Shown: in pieces, positions 11,059-23,700 of the stretch
Layout: each line of letters starts with the position of its first letter
How positions within the stretch are numbered: position 1 is the stretch's first letter
Origin: Mastacembelus armatus
Lineage: Eukaryota > Chordata > Actinopteri > Synbranchiformes > Mastacembelidae
Assembly (NCBI RefSeq): GCF_900324485.2
Contig: NC_046639.1
Coordinates: 25,280,061-25,344,060 of the forward strand
Direction: 5' to 3'
DNA length: 64,000 nucleotides
Position numbers and translations under genes: made by a program
The notes under the pieces: model-generated
Told to the model about the DNA's origin: nothing
Seen by the model: only the letters and a program-made list of their open reading frames with translations
Databases searched by the model: none

Positions 11059-14046
11059 TTCAGAGGCAGGTGGCTTTCCACAAACACCTGCATGGCACTC
11101 AGTCAGATACAGATCTTTTTCCACAGAGATAAAAATACACAATCAGTAGCTCCGATGGAACAGATCCATCTGTCGGCGATGCAGCTGTCACTCTGCAGCC
11201 TGATTGGTGCTTCATGATCACATTTAGTGCACATGTTTATCTATGTGCAACGCTTCCTGTGGCAGCAGCCCAGTGTCTTTGATCAGCGACAGCAGCGGCA
11301 GGAAGCTGAGCAGTCCCCCAGCGTGGCGTTGATGTATGACAGCAGAGCACGCTGTGTACAACCTGAGCACGCACACACAAACCAGCCCACATCCAGGTAC
11401 CACTCTGACTCCATATATCGCAGACACATGCACATATACCAGATACTGGATGAAATGAAGCAAACTGATGAGATGAATCTGGCAGAAACTCTTAACTGTG
11501 ACTGATGTTTAACAACTACATGCACATCTGTCTATAAAAACAGATGCAGGCAAAGATGAGAAAGTGTCTGCAGACTGAACATATTCAACTCTGCCTCTAT
11601 GATTCTTGCTTTTGTCTTTTGAAGAGTATATCCTTAATACAAAACAACGTGCCTGGCAAGAGACATAATGTTAAAATGACTATAAAATTGTGGGAAATCT
11701 CAGGAGACCGCTGGATTTGTCGATGTTTAACTTGCGACATGTATTTTCCTGCTTTTTGAGATTATTCCCCAAATCCTGCATTGACATACAATCTTATGCT
11801 TCTCTTCTTTTCTGCTTTATTAACTTTCTTAGTACGTCCCCTGCTACTTGTGAAGGATGCGTAAAAGACTCTTAAATCCTTACAGGATCTCTCCTCTTTG
11901 TTCAGTGAAGGTGAGAGTGAAGGCGTTTCATCCTCTTACGAAAGCTCAGACTTCTCCTTCAGCTCTTTGCTCTCTGAGCTCATGTCAGTACCAGCTGTGT
12001 TGTCATTAAAAGATGGCAATGGAAAGAGAATAAGAATAGTGAGGATCCAAATATTAACATCCTCTTCGAACAGCCCAGGGATTGTTATGGCTGTATAGGG
12101 AGGCCTAGTGACTTAAAAGATGGGGCACGAAGGATCAATTGGTTTCCCTGATGGATATTTAAAAGCTTTAAATCTCACACACACGCTGGTCAAAGGAGTC
12201 GCCAGGTCGTGAGAAACAGGCGCAGAGATGAGGCGGATGAGTGGTTATTTGTGTCTTGATGCTACATGTGCGTCCTTGTGTTTTCCGATGACAGAACTGA
12301 AAGCTTCTCTGACCTTTGACCTGCGATTCAGCTGGCCAGTCTCTATGGAGGGGACACGTTCCTCTGGCAGAAGCTGAAGCAGTAACCTTCAGCTGAAAAA
12401 TGCAGCCTGAAAAGCCAAACAGGACACAAAGAAGCCTGTAACAAAAGTCCATTCAGTTCTTTGATGAAATAAATATTAGCTGCTACAATGAGCAGCGGCA
12501 GCGCCTCATGTTGCAAAACACCTTCAGTGTTACTTCCTCAAGCACTTTGTGTCTTAGAGGAAATATTCCTCTTAGAATAAACAACAAATACATGACAATA
12601 AAATAACAGCAAAGTGTGTAATTTCATCCCAGAGCGAAAGAAAGGCCTGCTCTTATTTATCTGTCTGAGGCTATAATGATCTGGCTGCAGCGATTTAAGA
12701 ATCAGTAGGAGAAGATGGATTCAAATGAATAGAAAAGCTAGTTCTGGAGGTTTTGTGAGGACAGTGAAGGACTCCGGTCTTACATAATGTCCTTATTTCC
12801 TCGTGTATATAATGAACTGCCTGTGTTTATCAGCATTATGTAATGTGGGGTGACATTAAGACACAGTGTGACAAAAATAAAAACGGTTTTGATGCAGGAA
12901 ACAGGAATGAGAAGATGGTCTTATTTACATCAGCATCTTACTTACGTCTGTGTTTGATTACAGCCTGGTCATAGTTTTCTTGATTATCTTGTTTGACCTA
13001 AAGTCATTAAAAATGTCTTCACACTGTAAAACTATAGCAGCGTCTGAGTTCATGAAAACATGTGAGATGGATGCAGTGTTTTCATCATGTGAGGCTCTAA
13101 TTTCATCTTTTGCAGATATCTGTCTCGGTCTGGAGATTAGCTTTTATTTTTCTTTTTCTGGACTGCTCCCTGAAGTTGACAGCGAGAGGAAATGACCAGA
13201 GGAAATGCCAGCAGCTTAACAAGGATCAGTGTTTATGAAAACTGAAGAGCCTCCTCTCTCCCTCGACTGTAAACATAAATCATCTGTCTTTCTATGAAAT
13301 GTTACAGAGCACCAGTGCAACTCACAACACAGCGTCTGAAATATTAAAAAATCCAGCAAAACCAACTGCTTCAGATCTGAACACAGGACACTTCGCAAAT
13401 TCTTTACAAGAACAAATAAAACAGAAGGTAAATTAGGTGACATTAGTCTGTCTTTACAAACCAAACAAAAATATACATGAGCACCATTAAAGTGTTGATG
13501 CTGATAAACTGTGGTTTATTGGATGTAAACTGAGCTTCTGTCCAATTCTCAGCACAGCTGCTGGGAGTTTCCCAGTTTCCCTGCAGACAAAGGCCGACGT
13601 CGACTGAAAGGAGCTTAGTGACAAAAAGCCAAATACCTTAAGACACTTAATGTTCCTGAAGTGAAGACTTCATTAGAGAAAACACAGCAGCTGCCTGGTG
13701 TATTACCTGCCAGATAAGGAGCACAAGACACATTTATCAGCGGTATATAAATTACTGATAAATAGTTCATCTAAGTCTGTAGAAGTAAGGACATGTTTAG
13801 GTGTTTACAGTACTTTCATTCATTATTTGTTTATACACCAGTTTCCGTGGGAACAACAAAAACATTAATAAACTCTTATACAGCACTGACTTCTATTTAT
13901 ATTAGAGTTTTATTTAAATATAATGCAAGTTGTAACAATAACAATTCAATAAGGTGTTATATTATTACAAACCCCCAAATCTAAAGCTATTATGTTAGAG
14001 TGGGTCTGAAGGTGCTGGAGAAACTGTCTTTCAGACTGTGTTGGTG
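11059..14046. other. Intergenic, NDUFA4L2 to SHMT2 remnant; no gene seen
   Basis: I found no recognisable protein or RNA gene. One acceptor-like site near 11886 is followed by about 100 bp of open, Ser-rich frame, but nothing joins to it. Confidence 0.5.
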
Positions 14047-15140
14047 TTACTGGTCAGTGAAACCTGGCATAAGGGAAGGACCTTGCAAATAGCTCCACCC
14101 GCTGGCAGAGCTCTGTAATACACAGGAACTGTCTCTGGGTCTTCCAGCAGGAAGGACTTGAACCTATCCATTTCCTATTGGGAGACAGGGGAAGCAAAGC
14201 AATAAAAACTCTTATTTTTGTAAATCTGCTTTTTTAAAACTTCCTCTGGTTCCACAAAAACACTGATAGTTTGAATCTGCCCTGTGCATTATGTGCGATC
14301 CCGTTATATCCCAGGTAATATAAGGCTATTAACTGGTGTCATTGATGTAATTTCCATAAATAACTCCATGTTCACAATGATTTGACACAGTGCAAACTAA
14401 ATAATGAATGTTATAATGTTGTATTTGTGTAAATGGTGTTGAAAACGTTTATTATCACGTTTACTTCCACTCCATCCCCCCAAACAGAGAAACTGCTTCC
14501 TCTCTCACCAGGGCGATCGAAATCCCTTCATCAGTCTGTCTCTTTGAACTTCCTGGAAGTCAGAGCTGGAGTTCCTGTAAGGAAGCAACAGATCAGCACA
14601 TAAAAAGTTAAGACGTAACCATATTATACGATCACCACTGATGGAGGTGATAAAAAAGTTAAGACGGGTGTGGATGAGAGAGGCGTGCTGACAGGCTGAT
14701 GGACAAGCTGTCGGATACATGAACAATATACCAAGAGACAAAAACAAACAGACACATCACAGAGACAGATATTCAGAAAGAGAAGAAAGCACCGACTGAC
14801 TGGTTGACAGTCTGCAAAACAACCTCCACTCCTTATTTATTAGTGTACCGAGCCTGAGTCCTCCTGGAATGAGGGCGCTCTTGTCTCCAGGACAGGTCTT
14901 CACCAGTTCCAGTTCCAGGACCCTCTCGAAGTTGAAGGTCGACCAAGATACCATAAACCTTTATGTATACCTGTATGTGTAATGCATCTTTATCCTCAAA
15001 ACACTCCCTACCTGACACCAGGCTCAGCCCAGCACAGTGTGTCCAAGCCATGGACACTTGAGTTATGTGCTGTTTGAACCCAGGAGTGGAAGCCTGAGAA
15101 AGACACCATCACACTAGGACTTGTATGATTTATAAATAAG

Positions 15141-15544
15141 TGTCATGGACTTGGTTTTGGACTTCCTGGGCATGTGCTTTTACTTTGGTTGGGTTTCCTG
15201 TGTCGCCTATAGGCTTAGGCCAGGTAGTTTTATGTTTAGTTAAGGTGATTTCACCTGTGTCTGATCTGTCTTGTGTGTCTTCCCTAATTGTCTCCACCTG
15301 TGTCTTGTTAACTCCTCCCCTGTCTGTATATATAGTCCCAGTGTTCCTCAGGTTAGCTACCAGTCTTTCTGTTTCCTCAGTGTTCAGCTTACCAGCTTTT
15401 ACTCCTCAGGTACTATTGATATTTTGTGTATTGGATGTCTGCCTGAGTTTGACCTGTCTACCTGCCTGTACCTGCAGAGCAGGGAGAGAAAGTCAAGTTG
15501 TTCTCAACATGAACATCATCTATTATTTTTGTAATTTTTTAACA
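15141..15544 (+). mobile_element. Probable solo LTR, Ty3/Gypsy-like fossil
   Basis: About 404 bp begin TGTCATGGAC and end AACA, the TG...CA form of an LTR. They hold a pyrimidine-rich 5' part, a TATA-like box (GTATATATAG near 15328) and downstream transcribed-type sequence. No internal retroviral or Gypsy coding region lies next to it, so it looks like a solo LTR. No clear target duplication is seen, so the ends and the family are tentative. It lies within the SHMT2 pseudogene, between remnants 15588-15741 and 15012-15058, so it is probably younger than or contemporary with that gene's decay. Confidence 0.35.
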
Positions 15545-16688
15545 GTATAAATGAAATAACCATCCACTGTTCTCTGTGTGGGACAGTCGCACCATGTAGA
15601 ACTTCACCAGCCTGATATTTCTATGGGTAGTGGAGGTGACCAGGTCAGCATGTTGAAAAGGCGAGGGAGCAGCTCCTGCTGCCACCGGCTCACTGATACG
15701 AGCCAAGTCTGCAAGCAGGTAGGCATTTATCTCCACCCCAGCTGAAACACACACGGTGGTAAAAGTCATCCTTGTTTTTTTTAAACTCTTTAAAGTCTCA
15801 TCCTTTTCTTGTGCTTCCTATTGCTGTTATATTCTGCTGCTCTTGGTTTAAACTGCTTTTTGATTTATTTCTGGTTTTTTTTTTTTTTTTTTTTTGTTGG
15901 TTTTTACTAGTACAACTTATTGGACAGAATTCCTGACATAGGAGGTAGGTTTGCCAGAGGGAGAGCAGTCAACGAGGCGAGCGTAGGCGCTGGTTCCTGC
16001 TATAATGAGTCTGGGTCTGAAGAGTTGGGCTGTCTCCTCCAGCTGGTCATGATCTATCAAACCTGTTTTGGGCTGAGTTGATACAGGGCGAGAGCTTGAG
16101 CTTTGTTTCTTCAGATTTGCTTCAACAAGTTTGGTTTGAACCTTTATATGTTGTAACCAAAAGGCAGTTAAACTACATCCAGCTTGTCAGGCATCGATTC
16201 AAAGTAAATGGAGGCAGCTGAGATTCTCTTGTCTGTCATGTAGCAGAAAAACAGTCAAGCATGTAGGTATAACCAGATGGTCCTCAGAGGATTCATGAAA
16301 GATCTTCTGCGGTGCAATGAACATAGTCTGATCTTCTCTGGGTCATCATGTCTCTTCCATCTGACCAATACACTTCACATAATTAACTAATTAATTTTAA
16401 ATTAGTTTTATTGTTAAATGTGTCTGAGAAATAAAAAATGCTGTACCATGTTGTTGCTTTGTGCTGCTGAGTGCAATGTTCTATTGTTATAAGTCAACTA
16501 TCTCTTCAATGCATATTTGTATTGAATGTTTGCTGCTCTTTTTCTGTGCTCCCACCAACCCCCAGCCAACCCCTCATATAAGTTTTATGTAGAGTCTGGC
16601 ATATAAAACTTGCAGGTCTGCACTCGTCCTACAGCTGTCACCTGCAGCAGTAATGTGAGCTGCGTATTTCAGTGTCAGTTTGGGGGCA

Positions 16689-16704
16689 GGGGGGGGGGGG
16701 GGGG
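16689..16704 (+). repeat. Poly-G run of 16
   Basis: An unbroken run of 16 G follows TGGGGGCA. It is a possible G-quadruplex and a likely site of length error in assembly. It lies inside the SHMT2 pseudogene span. Confidence 0.85.
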
Positions 16705-19042
16705 AAGAAGAAGAATTGTTTGTATTTCACAACTACCTGGACAGAATCTCAAACTATTTCATGGCTAATGCAACAAAAGTGAAGCAGCTAACGATGCAAT
16801 AAGTGTCAGATAATGTCAGATGATGATTGTACTAAAATATCTCTCTGCATACACTCAATAACAGTTTGCAATAATATGTTATTATATATATATAATATAA
16901 TTCAGAGTGACAACACTATAACACATAATTATAACCTGCAGTTATTGCTTATTATATATATCTACATTTAATAACTTTTAGGAATCATAATAGATGAGTT
17001 AGTACCTGTTATATTGTTAACCCCAGTCAACACCCAGAAAGTTTTCAACTAAAAGCAAATGTCACATTTTTGTACAAACCTGTAAAATGTGCAGCAGCAG
17101 TTATTCAATCACTGTCCTCCATCGGGCAGATCCAGGCCAATGATTCAATCATGATGCTGCAGTACAACTGTGTAGACTGCAAAGTTAGCAGGTGATCCGG
17201 AGTAAGGCTGGACATTGATGCTCCACAGATCTGAGTGTAGCCCGAAGGTAGTGGGTGCTGCCTATCTGGTCTATGATCTCTACACCTCCTACCTATTTTA
17301 AAAAGTACAATTTCACAAAATTCTGTAATTTTCAGAAGGCCCGAATTTCCTGGGCTTCTGGTCTTGAAATCTCATAATTATTGTCATTCTTAAGTCACAC
17401 ATGCTGTATTATTCCTGTAGGGTAACCCTCTGAGTACTTGTTGTTCAGACAGGAACCCTGGGCCCTGAGTGCTGCACAGCTGCAGAAGTTCTGACAGGAC
17501 AAACAAGCACCGTGTCAAAATCCAGAGCCACACACTCTACATTTTTTATCATGCTTATATATTCAGAACACTGTCACCATCCAAATATAACCTTTATTTA
17601 CCTGGAGAAGGGTGACTGAACACCCCTGCTCTATTTCAGCTAGTTTAGCTCACCTGTGAGTATTCCTCCTGCAAACACCACTAATGAAAACAATAAAACA
17701 TGACCCTGAGTGAGAGCTGGATAAAATCGATCTCTTTAATCTGTTGCATAAATCTTCCAAAAAAAGCTTGATCACTGCCCTTTGTGGAAGCTGCAACAAT
17801 AAATTAGCTCAACTATAAAAAAAAAAAAAAGTACCAAGAGTATTGAAGTATTAGAGGTACTACCGTCAAATTAAGGGATGGATATGGAGCGATCTAACTA
17901 ATACTAATCCCTGTGGAGTTCGGCACAGTGTCAAATCTCCCAGAGGCACTTGAGAGTCAGAGGAGAGATGGAGCTGCAGAAAAGGAAATGAATGTAAATA
18001 ATTTTCCTACCTGTCTTTTTTTTCTCCCACTCACACTGCACATATTCTCTCTCTGTGTCCTCCTCAGCCACCCGCTCTGCCTTGTTCCTATACCAAACCT
18101 GTCACTGTTTAGGGATCCATCAATCATTCCAGTGGGATTTAAAACCCATGTGACTCTCTCTATGACATGTCACACCACCGTGTCAGCGCACACACAAACA
18201 CTCACACTCACTCCTCCTCCATTGTCTCAACTTGAAACATGGAGCTCAATGGCAGAAATCAGTGAGGGAACCTAATGGGATCATTTGACTGTGTTCCTGA
18301 AGAAAAAACAGGGGCTCTCCACTGGGAGTCAGCCTGCAGCGGCGACTGACTGACAGCACATGCACAAGAAGATGAAAATCTTTCGGATGTCATTGTGACT
18401 GATGGTGCTATGGATTCATAATTGCTGGAGAATAAAGGAACGAAAGCTCCCTTTCTTTTCCCATAAGCCCCCACTTAGATGAAATCAGTGACTTTCAAGC
18501 AAAAGATGCCCAGGAAACCTTTGTAAGCTCCCTAAAGAAGACTGCTGAATTCTGGTGCCTGCTAAAGGAGCCTCATCTGCAGTTTTAAGCTTTCTCTCTT
18601 GTTCTGTCCACAGAAAAACACAAAGGATATTTAGCAGCATCTTTTCATCCCACAGTCTTAACTCCTGCTAACATGCATAAAACTATCATAATATCATAAA
18701 CCACCCTCCACACAGGTGAGCAGCTCCACCTTGCACCTTTTTTAGCTATTAATAATTTGCACATACAGGGATTAATGCACATGCTGCATTTTATCAGTGG
18801 TTAATAATAAATGTAAGAGTAAAGTTTTGACCTCAAACACACATTTCAATTTCACTGTCTGTTCCTTCCTATATGTGGGTCTCACCTCTGATGCTGTGAG
18901 CTTCTCCTGCTGCAGGAGGCCCCGTGTCTCTGGGACATCCTGGGCCAGGCTTTCTTGTCCCGTCCACCTGGTGGCGCCGCGGAGGCCTTGCCTGCATGGC
19001 TCTACAGTGATCTGTCCATGTCGGTCCAAACACGTTGCGACC

Positions 19043-20390
19043 CTGGGGAAGAGGGGCTGGAGCATGGGGTGGCAGGTGAACAAAGAGGAATCATCACAGT
19101 GAACAATTAAATACTCAATTCTTAGAAAATGATTGTAAGAGTGTGACTGCAAATAATAATAAAGTACTGTGGAGAGACTGTGCAGCTCTACATTCTTCAT
19201 AAACCCTTAACGAGGAGACAAAGGATCTGATGCAACTCTCCATTGAGCTATAAGCTGTGCAGAATTGAAAAGTTTCTGAGGGGTTTATTGTTGTTGTTGT
19301 TATCCAAGACTGGTCCTTTGGTGTCTTTAAAAAAAAAAGAGAGAGAAAACTCATGGAAAGTGAGCTTGTGCAAAAACACTTTCATCACTCAAAATTATAA
19401 TACTTTGCACCGGGGGCTTGGAAACAAGGGAGTTAGAATAATGTGTCTTTTGATGTTCTAAACAATCCATTAAATGAAAGGCAGTGAAAAAGCAAACACG
19501 TTATTCAACAGAGCGGTTATGGAAAACCTTGGACATGAAAAGTCTAATGTGGGCTGGTAAGACGCACAGTGACTTAGTTATCAGGGTCTTGTTTGTTGAA
19601 GGCAGCTTGTAGCTGCGTGATAGTTGCATAACTATGTGTTACTTTGGCCTAATAGGCAGTTTACTGTTGAAGTATAAATATATGTTGAAGCAAGTCTCTT
19701 TCATCTTTTGTGTTCATTATGTTTTCTAAGCCTTGGCTATATTAAATATTGCACAAAGCAATAGACTGTCCGGTCAACTTGTCTATAACAAAAACATATT
19801 CTGGGACAAGCAGTAGCACTTCTCTGTCTTTTGACGACCTGAGATAATCACAGTCATCAGGCAAACACAGAAGCATCAATGCAGCTGGACTGATAAATTG
19901 AAAATACAACAAAAACTTAGATAACAAGCAACTTCACATCAGACATTTCTGTCAAGGTGGAGATGACCTGAGGTGACAAGCTGACCTAGTTTGCAGTAAT
20001 TAGTCATTTATTTACATCTGCTCTTAGGAGAAGAACTTGTAATGCAGAAACAAGGGGATCTGTGTACAGAACTTTAAAAAAAAGCCCAATATGAAATACG
20101 TTATTAAGCATACGTACTCACCTGTAATGGATGTCGTAAGCATATCTGTGACAGCAGAGGGCTGGGAAAACAGACGACTTTCAAGTTGCAGGGGGTGAAA
20201 GTGAAATTACAACCAAGAACATGTAAGTTTTGTTACTGGTAAAAATGTCTACATCTGTAAATCTTCTTATTCATGTCTTTAAAGATGAGATATCTAATCA
20301 ATCAGAGCTACAGTACAGTAATTCAGATTCAAGTCAGATCATGTTTCCAAAACTTCAGATGATTTTATCCCCAGAGAAGCATCTATTTAG
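19043..20390. other. Intergenic, SHMT2 remnant to NXPH4 3' end; no gene seen
   Basis: SHMT2 exon 1 (the mitochondrial leader) would be expected upstream of 19042 on the - strand, but I could not recognise it. No other coding or RNA signature was found. Confidence 0.45.
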
Positions 20391-20391
20391 T

Positions 20392-20397
20392 TTTATT
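20392..20397 (-). terminator. Candidate NXPH4 polyadenylation signal
   Basis: TTTATT on the + strand reads AATAAA on the - strand, about 390 bp past the NXPH4 stop codon. This is position-based only. Confidence 0.3.
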
Positions 20398-20784
20398 ATT
20401 AGGACAACAAATCACATTTTCAAACTGCGAAAGGCTAATTTTGGAATAGTGTAACTTCCATTAATGCATATTTAGAAAACAAAAGTCATTAAACACTACA
20501 CACAAAGTGGCATCAGGGAACAAGTCACTTCTTTTTTTCAAGACAACATGGAGCTTGCAGTGGATGAGTGTAGTTTCAGACAACACAAAGTTTACACTTC
20601 AAAACTTACGAACACGTTCTGTTCTTGAGACATTACAGAGTTTTGGCTCAAACTGAACTCGCTGACATTGAAAACGTGCTTTGGACTGTGTTTTGAAACA
20701 GTCCATCTCAAACCTATTTTAAAAACTGAACACAGGATTTTGAAGAATGTGTGAAAAGTCTCAGTTTCAGTGTCCAAGAATCTG

Positions 20785-23700
20785 TTATCCAAAGTGCTGC
20801 TGGTTCTGCTCTGTCTGAAAGTTGTGGTCCGGACAAACCTTCTGCACCAGTCTGTAATCGGTGCCGGTGAAGGCGATGAAAATGCATATAACCTTAAAGG
20901 GCTTGGCACAGATCCAGGCTGCCTGGGACTGGGTGTTTTCTGAGTAGCAGGTCTGGCCCGGGTCATACATGCAGGGCTTGGTCTTCTTGGACCGGTTGGT
21001 TCTCTGGTACTCAATACGGCAGTTGAGCTCGGTCATCATCATCATGTCCTGGTGCTGCTTCTGCTGATCGGGAAAGGTGGAGCTGGTGGACTGAGGAGGA
21101 CTCTGGAACTGGGACATCACATCTGGAGCCAGGACTGAGTTTTTAGTGTAAACACTCTGGGTTGCAGGGTCCTGAACCTCCCATCTGACAGTTTTGGAGG
21201 GCGGAACGATGCTGACGGATATGTTCCCCAGACGGGATGAGTTGTGGCGGAAATAGACGCTGAATGTGCCGTTGATGTGGTCCACGATTTTTCCCGTCAC
21301 CAGGAGGCTGAACTTCACTGTTTTCACGTTAAAGTAAAAATCACCCCAGCCCAGGATCTTCTTGGCCTTTGGAGAGGTCTTAGCAGGAGGTTTGGGAATT
21401 TGGGGAGGAGGCCGGTACAGATACTGGTCCAGGGCTTGGGAAAAGTTCTGTGGCCACCCGTACGGACCGAGAGAGCCATAAGCAGGGGTTTTGTGTTTGG
21501 TGGAGATGATCTGTAAATCTTTGGAGACACGTTTAACCTTCAGTGCAGCTCCCACCCCATCCTGTCTTCCTCCCTCCTCCTCCCTCCACTGTTGGCTCTG
21601 AAAGTCCAAAACCTTGGCTGTTTCTTGGACCTGAAGGGAGCAAAACACAAATAAGGCTCTAACATTTTCTTACTATTTAAATGGTCAGTTCAAGCAAGTC
21701 ACATCCAAAAATAAGCAGAACCTCCACATCTTCTCCTGCTTTTTAAATTCCCCCTGGTGGTAAATCAGTAATTATACTAAACAGACCAACAACAAAATGG
21801 ATCTGTGATAGCAAGTCGACCTAAAGCGGCCGAATGGTCCAACCTCAACAATAATAACAAACTGTTGTCAATGTCCCTAATGGCTACAGGAAACCCTGTT
21901 GTTTCTCTAACATGATTCTTATCATTCATTTTAAAGAACATATGAAGTTTGTGTTAGTTTGACACTGTACATCAATGTGTCTCAGAGAGGGCTGAGGCTT
22001 TACAGTTTACTTCTGTGTCACGTTTCTCCAGTAAAACATCAACTCTAACATTAACAGAACTATACCTTTGTTTAATTTATTCCATATTTGTCATACTTGG
22101 ACACTTTATCATATCAATATTAGCTCTGCACTGTAGAAAATAAGAAAAAGGATTAGAGAGAAAAGGAGCTTGGACCAACAGGACGACCGCGATTGAAGGA
22201 CAGTTTCACAGTCTATGTTAGAAGGCAGCAGATAATCGATTAAAATAATAACGCTCTGATATGTTGGGTCCTCCAAATGAGAACGAGTTGAAATTGACTA
22301 TGATCAATACTGTAGGTCAGCTCCTTCAGGCAAGGACTGCAGAAAGGAACCTGCACACACCAACACACACACCAACACACACACACACATTCATTTTGCC
22401 ATTAACACATTTTAATTTAGCCACCCCCCCTTATTCTCACTCCCTTGTTAAAACTCTCCATCCTCTTTTCAATGCGACCTTGATAATGGACTGAATCTAT
22501 GGCATTATCAATCAATATGCTTGGAAGACAGAGGGGCATGGTCAACACACTGGTTACTGCTAAAAATACTTCAGTCAATCCATGAAATGATGTACATTTA
22601 CTGCACAATGTGTATGGAAGAGGTAATAAAGGAAAACTGTAAGCTACGTCTTTGTCATACTGAGCTCCTTCTGTGCGAACATGTCTCAGCTGTCTCAGAA
22701 AGATTAAAAAATCCCTCTTTAACCTTTCTCCTCTCTGTCATCTCCTTAAATATCCCTGTTTCCATTCTTAAAGTGATCTGGATTACATAGCTGAAATTAA
22801 TAAGGGATTAAGCTTTCACCTGGCTTCACTCTGTCAGGTTATTATCTCATAGGAAACGCAGTTCATGTTTTATTTGCAACTGTATCATCATTGCTTTCTG
22901 CTCCTTCCTCCTTACTGTCCCTCACATTTTATATTTTTCTACTGTATAAAAATATGACCAATAAATATGCAGGCTGACTCACTCTTTTCCTGACATGATA
23001 CAAGAAAGTGAAATCTTTAAAAAAAATCACTGGGATGTGGGTAAAAAACGGATCTGAATAATCAGGTGAATCCAGGTTTCGGACATTAATGTCATGATTC
23101 ATGTCATTAAAATGCTTCTGTTGTTAAATGAATGTGTGGGAGACAGGTCAAAGTTTTTACTGCTCTGGAGAATTGAGACCTGAGTTGGTGCAAAAGTTCA
23201 ACGCACTCTTTGTTTTGGGACTGGATTTCTATTTTCATCATAATGTGTCAAATGCAGCTGGAGGTTTAGGGTTTTTCTCCCTCAAGATTTCTGGGTAAAC
23301 AGCTCCCAGGATGTCATTATTTCTCACAACAAGTGGGATTCACATCACCCTTAACCACCTCCTCCCTGTGTGCCAATCTCTGCCTTTTCCTGTAACCAAG
23401 TGAGCTCCAGCTGTGCCTATTGTTACAAGCCTAAATCTCCAACTATGAGCTATTCTCACCTACACTAATTGGAGCCCACTGTGTGACAGCCGTGTCATTG
23501 GCTCCGTGTCAAGATGCCAGCACAGTGACTGCAACTGAGCAACAGCAGTGGAGTAGATGCAAGCACAACACGTGTGCAAAAGCACCTGCAGAGGAAAAAA
23601 AAAAGTAGAAACCTGAGTGCAGTAATTGCATTTTTAAGGACAAAGAGAAGATTCTTGCCAATGGCTAAAAAGCCCTTAATGTGTCAGTTTTTTCACAGCT

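Larger units (their letters stand above)
14047..19042 (-). pseudogene. shmt2: Decayed SHMT2 (mitochondrial serine hydroxymethyltransferase)
   Basis: Exon remnants on the - strand, in coding order, are as follows. 18886-19042 has WTGQESLAQD and LLQQEK, but the DRQCRGLE segment is missing. About 17104-17292 has [12 protein letters not shown] and GLDLPDGG. 16177-16248 has MTDKRISAASIYFESMP. 15945-16072 has [17 protein letters not shown]. 15588-15741 has [11 protein letters not shown] and [15 protein letters not shown]. 15012-15058 has SLVSG. 14849-14957 has CPGDKSALIPGGLRLG. 14509-14574 has PALTSRKFKE. 14047-14174 has FKSFLLEDPETV and ends PGFTDQ-stop.
Disabling changes include TGA for Arg at 17145-17147, tandem TGA in 14509-14574, and frame changes in three pieces. 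The active-site THK is THR. Exons for [16 protein letters not shown] and the GGPHNH region were not found. Several splice sites survive. SHMT2 makes glycine and methylene-THF from serine with PLP; this copy cannot. Confidence 0.9.

Noticed and set aside
14641-14740. Further SHMT2 exon between remnants 14509-14574 and 14849-14957
   Set aside because: Translation in all - strand frames gave no SHMT2-like string.
15140-15550. 136-aa hydrophobic open frame
   Set aside because: It coincides with the probable LTR and has no protein signature.
20592-21014. 140-aa Arg/Pro-rich open frame on the - strand
   Set aside because: It is a shadow of the NXPH4 coding exon in another frame.
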